From: Pseudoluteimonas sp044226035
GTDB lineage: Bacteria; Pseudomonadota; Gammaproteobacteria; Xanthomonadales; Xanthomonadaceae
Direction of reading: 5' to 3'
NCBI GenBank assembly: GCA_044226035.1
Contig: JBGAHT010000080.1
Location: forward strand, 1 to 7,799
Length of the DNA stretch: 7,799 bases
A program made the translations under genes and the position numbers. Under the pieces are notes generated by a model. That model saw only the letters and a program-made list of their open reading frames with translations, had not been told where the DNA came from and ran no database searches. Shown here in pieces: positions 1 to 5,746 of this stretch; position 1 is the stretch's first letter; each line of letters starts with the position of its first letter.

Positions 1-926
1 AGGTCGATGCCGGTGACCATCTCCGTCACCGGGTGCTCGACCTGGATGCGGGTGTTCATCTCGATGAAGTAGAAGCGGCCGTTCTCGTACAGGAATTCGA
101 AGGTGCCGGCGCCACGGTAGCCGATGCGCACGCAGGCCTCGACGCAGACCTTGCCGATCTGCGCGCGCTGTTCGGGGGTGATGCCGGGCGCGGGCGCTTC
201 CTCGACGACTTTCTGGTGGCGGCGCTGCATCGAGCAGTCGCGTTCGCCCAGGTGGATGGCGTTGCCCTGGCCGTCGGCGAGGACCTGGATCTCCACGTGG
301 CGCGGGTTCTCCAGGAACTTCTCCATGTAGACCATGTCGTTGCCGAACGCGGCCTTGGCCTCGGTCTTGGTGGTGGCGATGGCGTTCGCCAGCGCGGCCT
401 CGGTGTGCACCACGCGCATGCCGCGCCCGCCGCCGCCGCCGGCGGCCTTGACGATGACCGGATAGCCGATCTCCGCCGCGATCTTGATGTTGGTCGCCAC
501 GTCGTCGCCGAGCGGGCCGCCGCTGCCGGGCACGCAGGGCACGCCGGCGGCCTTCATCGCGCGGATCGCCTCGACCTTGTCGCCCATCAGGCGGATGGTG
601 TCCGCCTTCGGCCCGATGAAGACGAAGCCCGATTGCTCCACGCGTTCGGCGAAGTCCGCGTTCTCGCTGAGGAAGCCGTAGCCGGGATGGATCGCCTGCG
701 CGTCGGTGACCTCGGCGGCGGCGATGATCGCCGGCATGTTGAGGTAGCTCTCGCTGGACGGCGCCGGGCCGATGCAGACGGATTCGTCGGCCATCGCCAC
801 GTGCTTGAGGTTGCGGTCGACGGTGGAATGCACCGCGACCGTGCGGATGCCCAGCGCGCTGCACGCGCGCAGGATGCGCAGCGCGATTTCGCCGCGGTTT
901 GCAATGACGACTTTATCGAGAGGCAT
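1..926 (-). CDS. accC: Biotin carboxylase subunit of acetyl-CoA carboxylase (3' end outside window)
   Basis: AccC carboxylates the biotin carried by AccB, using ATP and bicarbonate, in the first half-reaction of acetyl-CoA carboxylase; this commits carbon to fatty acid synthesis in the cytoplasm. The 308 codons present begin MPLDKVVIANRGEIA, the standard N-terminus of the family. Visible landmarks are the biotin carboxylase N-domain (about 1-115, with HPGYGFLSENA at 80-90), K117 and K160, the glycine-rich ATP loop KAAGGGGGRGM at 160-170, H210, E277, E289 and the FIEMNTRIQVEHPVTE stretch at 287-302 with N291, R293 and E297. These fit the ATP, metal and catalytic positions of E. coli AccC shifted by one. 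E. coli AccC has 449 residues, so about 140 C-terminal residues lie beyond the left edge. The ATG at 926-924 directly abuts a heptamer repeat array, so no Shine-Dalgarno is visible, and the start overlaps the upstream S23-family ORF by 14 nt. Translation is therefore probably coupled to that ORF (inference). Confidence 0.97.
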   Translation of the reverse strand, partial: MPLDKVVIANRGEIALRILRACSALGIRTVAVHSTVDRNLKHVAMADESVCIGPAPSSESYLNMPAIIAAAEVTDAQAIHPGYGFLSENADFAERVEQSGFVFIGPKADTIRLMGDKVEAIRAMKAAGVPCVPGSGGPLGDDVATNIKIAAEIGYPVIVKAAGGGGGRGMRVVHTEAALANAIATTKTEAKAAFGNDMVYMEKFLENPRHVEIQVLADGQGNAIHLGERDCSMQRRHQKVVEEAPAPGITPEQRAQIGKVCVEACVRIGYRGAGTFEFLYENGRFYFIEMNTRIQVEHPVTEMVTGID

Positions 927-1353
927 GGGATTCGGGATTGGGGATTGGGGATTCGTACAAAGCGGTGTCTTCGCGAATCGAAGGTTTGCAGCCGTCCTGG
1001 GATCGTATGAGCGAATTCATGGGGGCAAACGTGCGATCGACCAGATCGGCGGACGATGGGTCGGTCGAGCCGTAGCCCAATCGCGCCGCGATCTTGAGTT
1101 GCGTGTCGAGTTCGGAAAGGGATCCGCGGGCCATTGACAGGAAGCGCATGTACTCGGGCGTGGATCTGCGCGCGGCGCCTTCGGCGATATTCGAGGGGAC
1201 GCTGATGGCCGCGCGCCGGATCTGGGCTGTCAGCCCGAACCGTTCCGAGTCCGGGAATTTCGCCGAATGCCGGTAAACGGCTTCCACCAGCGACATCGCA
1301 TCGCGCCAGACCTCCAGGCGTTCGTGCGGCCGCTCGTGCGAATCCCGAATCAC
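913..1353 (-). CDS. Four-helix-bundle protein of the S23 / Avd-like family, inserted between accB and accC
   Basis: This 146-residue protein belongs to the four-helix-bundle family first known from ORFs in 23S rRNA intervening sequences; the Avd protein of diversity-generating retroelements is a relative. Its cellular role is unknown, and binding to nucleic acid is only a guess from the family. Diagnostic stretches are LEVW (13-16), FGLTAQIRRAAISVPSNIAE (39-58) followed by GAAR, and FLSMARGSLSELDTQLKIAA (71-90) followed by RLGY. The start is GTG at 1353-1351, inside a heptamer repeat; the next ATG (residue 20) would remove the conserved LEVW, so GTG is preferred. Only a weak GGGA, also from a repeat unit, lies upstream. 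The C-terminus from about residue 133 (YESPIPNPESHASR) is encoded by the opposite repeat array and by the first codons of accC, with TAA at 915-913. The ORF lies 27 nt after accB and overlaps accC by 14 nt. Its base composition looks less GC-rich than its neighbours, which suggests acquisition. Confidence 0.85.
   Translation of the reverse strand: MIRDSHERPHERLEVWRDAMSLVEAVYRHSAKFPDSERFGLTAQIRRAAISVPSNIAEGAARRSTPEYMRFLSMARGSLSELDTQLKIAARLGYGSTDPSSADLVDRTFAPMNSLIRSQDGCKPSIREDTALYESPIPNPESHASR
927..954. repeat. Four tandem GGGATTS heptamers (left inverted array)
   Basis: Four perfect 7-nt units read on the plus strand: GGGATTC (927-933), GGGATTG (934-940), GGGATTG (941-947) and GGGATTC (948-954). 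The array touches the accC start codon (CAT at 924-926) with no gap. It is the inverted counterpart of the array at 1340-1367. With the inner extension to 958 it matches the complement of 1336-1367 at 27 of 32 positions. Confidence 0.9.
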
Positions 1354-1367
1354 GAATGCCGAATCCC
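1340..1367. repeat. Four tandem GAATCCC-type heptamers (right inverted array)
   Basis: Four 7-nt units on the plus strand: GAATCCC (1340-1346), GAATCAC (1347-1353), GAATGCC (1354-1360) and GAATCCC (1361-1367). The outer two are perfect and the inner two each carry one change. They are the reverse complement of the left array units. The change in GAATCAC (GTGATTC on the minus strand) creates the GTG start codon of the S23-family ORF. The array ends 13 nt before the accB stop codon. Confidence 0.88.
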
Positions 1368-1380
1368 GTCGTGACCGGCG

Positions 1381-1857
1381 TCAGCCGATCACGAACAGCG
1401 GCTGGTCGAACTCGACCGGCTGCCCGCTCTCGCACTGGATCGCGAGCACGGTGCCGGAGACGTCGGCCTCGATCGGGTTGAACATCTTCATCGCCTCGAT
1501 GATGCCCAGCGTCTCGCCCTGCTTCACCGCCTGGCCGACGCTGACGAAGGCCGGCTTGTCCGGGGCCGGGCTCGAGTAGAAGGTGCCGACCATCGGCGCG
1601 CGCACCACGTGCCCGGCCGGCAGGTCCGGACCCGGCTTCGGCGTGCCGCCGGTCGCCGATTCGGTGGGCGAATGCATCGGCATGGCCGCGACCGGGGCCG
1701 CGGGCGCGGCGTAGGCCATGGCCGGCGCGGGATGCACGGCGGCGCCGATCGGCGTGCGCGCCAGGCGCACGGATTCCTCGCCTTCCTTGATCTCGATTTC
1801 GGCGAGGTTGGATTCCTCGAGCAGGTCGATCAGCTTCTTGATCTTGCGCAGGTCCAT
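1381..1857 (-). CDS. accB: Biotin carboxyl carrier protein of acetyl-CoA carboxylase (BCCP)
   Basis: AccB carries biotin between the biotin carboxylase (AccC) and the carboxyltransferase (AccAD) in acetyl-CoA carboxylase. The protein has 158 residues, the usual length. The N-terminal part (1-36) begins MDLRKIKKLIDLLEESNLAE and is the conserved region of the family. Residues about 37-80 form a flexible Ala/Pro-rich linker. The biotinyl domain follows, with the thumb region FYSSPAPDKPAF and the biotinylation motif EAMKM; the modified lysine is K124. The protein ends PLFVIG. ATG at 1857 is chosen because it gives the family N-terminus and has AGAGG about 9 nt upstream; a longer in-frame reading to 1944 would run into aroQ. 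The gene lies 16 nt after aroQ, so the two are probably co-transcribed. accC is the expected next gene but is separated by the S23-family insert. Confidence 0.97.
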   Translation of the reverse strand: MDLRKIKKLIDLLEESNLAEIEIKEGEESVRLARTPIGAAVHPAPAMAYAAPAAPVAAMPMHSPTESATGGTPKPGPDLPAGHVVRAPMVGTFYSSPAPDKPAFVSVGQAVKQGETLGIIEAMKMFNPIEADVSGTVLAIQCESGQPVEFDQPLFVIG

Positions 1858-1873
1858 CGGTGGGGCCTCTTGG

Positions 1874-2314
1874 TCAAGCCGCGAGCCGCGCGATGGCGGC
1901 GTCGAGGGCATAGCGGTAGGAATCGGCGCCGAAGCCGGCGACAACGCCCACGGCCAGGTCGCTGAAATAGCTCTGGCGGCGGAACGGTTCGCGGGCGTGC
2001 GGATTGGACAGGTGGACTTCTATGAACGGAATCGCGACCGCGGACAGGGCATCGCGCAGCGCGACCGACGTATGGGTGTAGCCGGCCGGGTTGATCACGA
2101 TGAAGGATGTTCCGTCCGTTTTCGCCGCCTGGACGCGATCGATCAGCGCATCTTCGGCATTGGACTGGAAGCTGTCGATGGCGTGTCCGGCGCGCCCGGC
2201 CTGGTCGGCGAGCTCGCCGTCGATCTCGGCCAAGGTGGCACGGCCATAGACCTCCGGCTCGCGACTGCCGAGCAGGTTGAGGTTGGGGCCGTGCAGGACG
2301 AGGATCCGGGCCAA
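1874..2314 (-). CDS. aroQ: Type II 3-dehydroquinate dehydratase
   Basis: This enzyme dehydrates 3-dehydroquinate to 3-dehydroshikimate, the third step of the shikimate pathway, as a cytoplasmic dodecamer in this family. The 146 residues match the normal length. Conserved residues are all present: the N-terminal LVLHGPNLNLLGSREPEVYG (5-24) with R18 and the catalytic Y23, N75 and H81 in INPAGYTHTS (74-83), H101 in EVHLSN (99-104), and R112. The start is TTG at 2314-2312. An in-frame TGA lies five codons upstream (2329-2327) with no other start between, so TTG is effectively forced by the sequence. No good Shine-Dalgarno is visible, which suggests modest translation. It heads the aroQ-accB-accC group, a gene order common in gammaproteobacteria, with a candidate promoter just upstream. 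Confidence 0.96.
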   Translation of the reverse strand: MARILVLHGPNLNLLGSREPEVYGRATLAEIDGELADQAGRAGHAIDSFQSNAEDALIDRVQAAKTDGTSFIVINPAGYTHTSVALRDALSAVAIPFIEVHLSNPHAREPFRRQSYFSDLAVGVVAGFGADSYRYALDAAIARLAA

Positions 2315-2345
2315 GGGAGAACTGGGTCACGGAAAACGGGCGGGC

Positions 2346-2374
2346 AGTGTGCGCGCCTCGGGGGTTACTGTCCA
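2346..2374 (-). promoter_or_regulatory. Candidate sigma-70 promoter of aroQ-accB-(S23)-accC
   Basis: On the minus strand a -35-like TGGACA (2374-2369) is followed after 17 nt by CACACT (2351-2346). This places transcription start near 2339, about 25 nt before the aroQ TTG and after the tlpA stop codon. The -35 matches five of six consensus bases but the -10 only three of six, so the call rests on spacing and position. No convincing Rho-independent terminator is seen in the 116-nt gap, so read-through from tlpA is possible. The rest of the gap holds only a weak 5-bp hairpin at 2400-2412. Confidence 0.4.
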
Positions 2375-2430
2375 GTTCGGCGAACTTCCGACGCCAGCCC
2401 GATTTTTAATCGCGTGTTTGAGTGTTCGCT

Positions 2431-2976
2431 CTAGCGCGGCGCGGGTTCGATCCGGACCCAGGCGTCGATGTCGCCCTTGGCGAATGGCCCCAGCTGCGTG
2501 CGCAGCACGCGCCCGTCGGCCGCGACCAGCACGCTGTAGGGCAGGACGCCGCCGCGATCGCCCAGCCGGACGCTGCTGTCGGCCGGACCGGGCGTGTCGA
2601 GCAGGATCGGATAGGTCACCGGATGGGCCTTGAGGAAATCGGTGACCGCGGCCGGAGCGTCCAGCGCGATTCCGATGACTTGAATGCCGTTCGCCGGCTG
2701 TTGTGCGGAGAAGCGTTGCAGTTCCGCCATTTCCGCGACACAGGGCCCGCACCAGCTGGCCCAGAAGTTGAGCAGCAGCGGGCGCCCGGCATGGGCATCG
2801 GGCAGCCGCACCGGCCGGCCCATGAGGTCGTGGAGGTCCAGGCGCGGCAGCGTCGCCGGGGCTTGCGCGGCGACCGGCGCCGGCGTTCCGGGATGGCCGA
2901 GCCGATAGTCGAGGGCCGCGCCGGCCGCGGCGGCGAGCAGCGCCGCGAGCAGCACGCCGCGATGTTCGCGGATCAC
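2431..2976 (-). CDS. Membrane-anchored TlpA/ResA-like thioredoxin-fold protein
   Basis: This is a periplasmic thiol-disulfide oxidoreductase of the TlpA/DsbE/ResA group, 181 residues long. Residues about 7-23 are an Ala/Leu-rich hydrophobic segment, a signal anchor or signal peptide. An Ala/Pro linker leads to a redoxin domain with NFWASWCGPC (70-79), where C76 and C79 form the CXXC site, and a probable cis-proline at P146 in GVLPYS. Proteins of this type accept electrons from DsbD-type transporters and reduce cytochrome c precursors or other periplasmic thiols; which substrate applies here cannot be told. The GTG start (2976-2974) overlaps the dsbD stop as GTGA and is preceded by purine-rich AGGCGGCGAA, so it is co-translated with dsbD, its likely electron donor. 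No cytochrome c maturation genes are in the window. Confidence 0.92.
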   Translation of the reverse strand: MIREHRGVLLAALLAAAAGAALDYRLGHPGTPAPVAAQAPATLPRLDLHDLMGRPVRLPDAHAGRPLLLNFWASWCGPCVAEMAELQRFSAQQPANGIQVIGIALDAPAAVTDFLKAHPVTYPILLDTPGPADSSVRLGDRGGVLPYSVLVAADGRVLRTQLGPFAKGDIDAWVRIEPAPR

Positions 2977-5294
2977 TTCGCCGCCTGTGCGAGCGCGTCG
3001 CGCACGAGTTCGGGCGTGAGCACGGTCGGCAGCACCCGGCCTTCGCCGCCGCCGCGCGGGTAGACCACGTACAACGGGATGCCGACCGCCCGGTAGCGCT
3101 GCAGGTAGGCGGTGATCGCCGGGTCGACGTCGGTGTAGTCGCCGACCATGTAGGTCGCGTTCGCGGCGCGCAGCGCATCGCGGAAGCCTTCGCGCGCGAG
3201 CACCGCCTTCTCGTTCGCCTTGCAGGTGATGCACCAGTCGGCGGTGATGTCGACGAACACCACTTGTCCTTGCGCGCGCAGCGAAGCCAGCCGCGCTTCG
3301 GAATAGGGAACCGCAGCCGTCGCGCCGACCGATGTCGTTTCGCCCGCATGCGCCGGCGGCAGCGCGTGGATCTTCTGCAGCGGCCACAGCGCCGCGAGCA
3401 CGGCGACAATGGCGAGGACCGACGCCCAGCGCGCGCCCCGCATGCGCGAACGCGACCACGCCCAGGCCGCGAGCGCGACCGCGATCGCCGCCAGCATCCA
3501 GTTCCACACCGCATCGCCGCCGCGTTGCGCGGCCAGCACCGACACCAGCCAGGCGGCGGTGAGGTACATCGGGAACGCCATGAGCTGCTTGAACGTTTCC
3601 ATCCACGCGCCCGGCTTCGGCAGGCGCTGCGCGAGCGCGGGCACGAAGCCGATCAGCAGGAACGGCAATGCGAGCCCGAGGCCCAGCGCGAGGAACACCA
3701 GCATGCCGCCGGTCGCCGGGCCGGCGAAGGCATAGGCCAGCGCCGCGCCCATGAACGGGCCGATGCAGGGCGTGGCCAGCACCACCGCGAGCACGCCGGT
3801 GGCGAAGTCGCCGGCGACGCCATGCTTCTGCATCCATGCGTTGCCGCGCGCGCCGATGCCGACGTTCGGGTACCACACGCCGGACAAACTCAGGCCCAGT
3901 GCGAACAGCAGCAGCGCGATCGCCGCGACCACCAGCGGTTGCTGCAGCTGGAAACCCCAACCCAGCGCCAGCCCGGCCTTGCGCAAGGCCAGCGCGAGCG
4001 CGCCGAGCGCGGCGAACGCGGCGAGCACGCCGGCGGTGTACCAGAGCGCATGCGCGCGCGCGCGCGTCCGGCTTTCGCCGCTGTTGGCCAGCGACACCGC
4101 CTTCAGCGACAGCACCGGCAACACGCAGGGCATCAGGTTCAGCACCAGCCCGCCGAGCAGCGCGAGCAGCAGGCTGGCGAGAAGCGAGTTGGTCGCCGGC
4201 TGTTGGTGGTCGATGGCTGGTGGAAGTTCGCGCGGGGGATTCGCCGCGTCGGTCGTCGCGGGTGGCGCTACGACGCCCGCGGCCGATGCAGTCGCAGCCA
4301 CGCTCGTCGAAGCCGATTCCGGCAACACCGGCTCCTTCGGGCCTTCCGCGACCGATGCCGCCAGCGCCCCGCGCGGGATTTCCACCGCCACCCGCCGCGT
4401 CATCGGCGGATAGCAGATGCCGTCTGTCTGGCAGCCTTGGAAGGTCGCGACCAGGGTCGCCCCCGGATCGGAGTCCGGGGCAGGCTTCGCCGCATCGGCG
4501 TTCGTGCGCCGCAGCGGCAACGGCACGTCGATCTGGTCGAAATACACGACCACGTCGCCGAAGTGTTCGTCGTGGTGCTGCGTGCCCTTCGGCCAGCGCG
4601 GCGCGCCCGCGGCGATGCCGGGCGCGCCTTCCAGCTTCAGCGTGGTGCGGTCGCGATAGAGGTAATAGCCGCGCGCCGGGGTGAAGCGCAGCAGCAGGGT
4701 GTTGCCGTCGCCGGCGATGGCCTCGAACCCGAACGCCTGCTCCGGCGGCAACGGCTTGGCGTCGGTCGCGCCCGGTTTCGTCGCCCCGAACAAGGATGCG
4801 CCGCGCGATGGGCCAGGCAGCAGGCCCGCGCCCGCGTTCGCCGCGGCCGGCAGGGCTACCTCCAGCGTGCGCGTCTGCGGCGGATAGCACACGCCGGCGT
4901 CGGCGCAGCCCTGGTACTTGATCCGCAGCGTCACCCGCTCGCGATCGCCGGCATCGCCCGAGACGCTGCCGGCCAGGCGCCCGCGGTAGGTTTCCACCTC
5001 GCCGAAGAACTCGTCGTGGTGCTTCGCGCCCGGCGGCAGCGACAGCGTCGCGTTCGCGAACGAGCCGTCCGGCGATTCGACCTTGGTGCGGTGCCGGTAG
5101 AGGTAGAAGCCGTCCGCGATCTTCCAGTCGACCGCGATCCGGTCGCGCGCGTCGGCGCTGGCCGAGAGCACGAACACCGAATCCACCGGCGGCAGTTCCG
5201 ACGGATCGATGGCGGCGCGCGCCGGCGGCAGCGGCGCGGCGCACAGCAGCAGCGCGGCCAGCGCGCGCAGGAACGGGGGAGCGGAACGGATCAT
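2973..5294 (-). CDS. dsbD: Thiol:disulfide interchange protein DsbD with two tandem alpha domains
   Basis: DsbD moves electrons from cytoplasmic thioredoxin across the inner membrane to periplasmic partners such as DsbC and TlpA-like proteins. The protein has 773 residues, against about 565 in E. coli. Order of parts: signal peptide (1 to about 27, cleavage near PPARA-AID); first periplasmic alpha domain (about 30-150) with C130 and C136 in YQGCADAGVCYPP; second alpha domain (about 185-308) with C288 and C294 in FQGCQTDGICYPP; an Ala/Pro/Thr-rich linker (about 310-365); a membrane domain of about eight segments (370-640) with C390 in LMPCVLP and C510 in ATPCIGP; and a C-terminal thioredoxin-like gamma domain with ADWCITC (C688, C691). 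All cysteine pairs needed for the relay are present, and the extra alpha domain explains the length. ATG at 5294 overlaps the cutA stop as ATGA; the tlpA-like gene follows with a GTGA overlap. Confidence 0.96.
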   Translation of the reverse strand: MIRSAPPFLRALAALLLCAAPLPPARAAIDPSELPPVDSVFVLSASADARDRIAVDWKIADGFYLYRHRTKVESPDGSFANATLSLPPGAKHHDEFFGEVETYRGRLAGSVSGDAGDRERVTLRIKYQGCADAGVCYPPQTRTLEVALPAAANAGAGLLPGPSRGASLFGATKPGATDAKPLPPEQAFGFEAIAGDGNTLLLRFTPARGYYLYRDRTTLKLEGAPGIAAGAPRWPKGTQHHDEHFGDVVVYFDQIDVPLPLRRTNADAAKPAPDSDPGATLVATFQGCQTDGICYPPMTRRVAVEIPRGALAASVAEGPKEPVLPESASTSVAATASAAGVVAPPATTDAANPPRELPPAIDHQQPATNSLLASLLLALLGGLVLNLMPCVLPVLSLKAVSLANSGESRTRARAHALWYTAGVLAAFAALGALALALRKAGLALGWGFQLQQPLVVAAIALLLFALGLSLSGVWYPNVGIGARGNAWMQKHGVAGDFATGVLAVVLATPCIGPFMGAALAYAFAGPATGGMLVFLALGLGLALPFLLIGFVPALAQRLPKPGAWMETFKQLMAFPMYLTAAWLVSVLAAQRGGDAVWNWMLAAIAVALAAWAWSRSRMRGARWASVLAIVAVLAALWPLQKIHALPPAHAGETTSVGATAAVPYSEARLASLRAQGQVVFVDITADWCITCKANEKAVLAREGFRDALRAANATYMVGDYTDVDPAITAYLQRYRAVGIPLYVVYPRGGGEGRVLPTVLTPELVRDALAQAAK

Positions 5295-5623
5295 TCGGAA
5301 TCGGGCTCGGGGCGGGTTGCGTCGGCGATCCAGCGCAGGTAGGCGGGCAGGCCGAGGCCGGTTTCGACCGCGACCAGCTCCGGCAGTTCGTAGGGATGCA
5401 GTTGCAGCAGGCGCTGCTGCAGGCCTTGCAGCAGGCCGGCCCGGGTCTTGATCAGCAGCAGCACCTCGTCGGCGCGCTCGACCGCATCGTTCCAGCGGTA
5501 CACCGAGCGCAGCCCGGGCAGCACGTTGACGCAGGCGGCCAGGCGTTCGTCCACCAGCGTCCCGGCGATGCGTTCGGCCGTGGCCGCGTCCGGGCAGGTG
5601 CTGAAGCAGAGCAGGGCGCTCAT
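5291..5623 (-). CDS. cutA: CutA family protein (divalent cation tolerance)
   Basis: CutA proteins are small ferredoxin-like trimers. The family was named from copper tolerance in E. coli, but its molecular role is still unclear. The 110-residue protein matches the usual length (112 in E. coli). Conserved stretches are ERLAACVNVLPGLRSVYRW (28-46), the DEVLLLIKT strand, and LHPYELPELVAV near residue 80, followed by a Trp in LRWIAD and an acidic C-terminal tail. ATG at 5623 gives MSALLCFSTCP, the normal N-terminus; an ATG four codons upstream (5635) is an equal alternative, and neither has a clear Shine-Dalgarno. A longer in-frame reading to 5797 would cross the groES promoter and is not supported. 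The stop overlaps the dsbD start, and cutA beside dsbD is a recurrent arrangement in gammaproteobacteria. Its promoter must lie in 5624-5820, but I could not define it. Confidence 0.94.
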   Translation of the reverse strand: MSALLCFSTCPDAATAERIAGTLVDERLAACVNVLPGLRSVYRWNDAVERADEVLLLIKTRAGLLQGLQQRLLQLHPYELPELVAVETGLGLPAYLRWIADATRPEPDSE

Positions 5624-5677
5624 GGGCGGGGGCATGCGGGCATCGGCATAGGGTAACGGCTCGGCCCGCCGCGCCCC

Positions 5678-5705
5678 CTTGAAAGCCCCGGCGCGGCCCC
5701 CACTT
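5678..5705 (+). promoter_or_regulatory. Sigma-32 (RpoH) heat-shock promoter of groESL
   Basis: The -35 box CTTGAAA (5678-5684) is identical to the E. coli sigma-32 consensus. After 13 nt comes CCCCACTT (5698-5705), which differs from CCCCATTT at one base. This predicts a start near 5712 and a leader of about 110 nt before groES. Position and orientation fit the heat-shock operon downstream. Confidence 0.8.
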
Positions 5706-5714
5706 CCCTCGCGT

Positions 5715-5728
5715 CCCGGCTTGCCGGG
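5715..5728 (+). other. Short GC hairpin at the predicted 5' end of the sigma-32 groESL transcript
   Basis: CCCGGCTTGCCGGG is a perfect inverted repeat that folds as a 5-bp GC stem with a CUUG tetraloop. It begins only about 3 nt after the predicted sigma-32 start. The TTCGTTTT that follows resembles a terminator tail, but the T run is short and broken, and termination here would silence the heat-shock transcript. A 5' stabilising hairpin is the more likely reading (inference). Confidence 0.5.
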
Positions 5729-5746
5729 TTCGTTTTGGCCCCGAAT

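Larger units (their letters stand above)
927..1367. mobile_element. Candidate 441-bp S23-family cassette bounded by inverted heptamer arrays
   Basis: The two arrays at 927-954 and 1340-1367 bound a unit that contains almost only the four-helix-bundle ORF. It fills the spacer between accB and accC, genes that in most gammaproteobacteria are separated by only a short gap. Outside it, only 13 nt (1368-1380) lie between the right array and the accB stop, and none between the left array and the accC start. I see no transposase, no target-site duplication at the outer flanks and no reverse transcriptase. Calling it mobile is an inference from the inverted ends, the interruption of a conserved gene pair and the shifted base composition. 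A non-mobile repeat-flanked gene is also possible. Confidence 0.5.

Noticed and set aside
33..1010. Plus-strand ORF of 325 codons opposite accC
   Set aside because: It is a low-complexity antisense frame of accC; the accC translation on the minus strand preserves every catalytic motif.
913..1353. Diversity-generating retroelement, because Avd is a four-helix-bundle relative
   Set aside because: No reverse transcriptase, template repeat or variable repeat is present in the window; the protein is closer in context to stand-alone S23-family ORFs.
927..1367. CRISPR array, suggested by repeated short units
   Set aside because: The units are 7-nt tandem repeats without spacers, arranged as two inverted blocks around an ORF.
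921..1374. Target-site duplication flanking the cassette
   Set aside because: The outer flanks (921-926 and 1368-1374) share no convincing direct repeat, so no duplication is claimed.
2400..2412. Possible terminator after the TlpA-like gene
   Set aside because: The stem is only 5 bp of mostly A-T pairs and no U tract follows on the minus strand.
4046..4067. 22-nt alternating purine-pyrimidine run, potential Z-DNA
   Set aside because: It encodes ordinary Ala/Arg codons in a loop of the DsbD membrane domain and such runs are expected in very GC-rich coding DNA.
3264..5342. Long plus-strand ORF (692 codons) opposite dsbD
   Set aside because: It is an Arg/Gln/His-rich shadow frame of a GC-rich gene, has no recognisable domain, and lies antisense to a complete, fully conserved DsbD.
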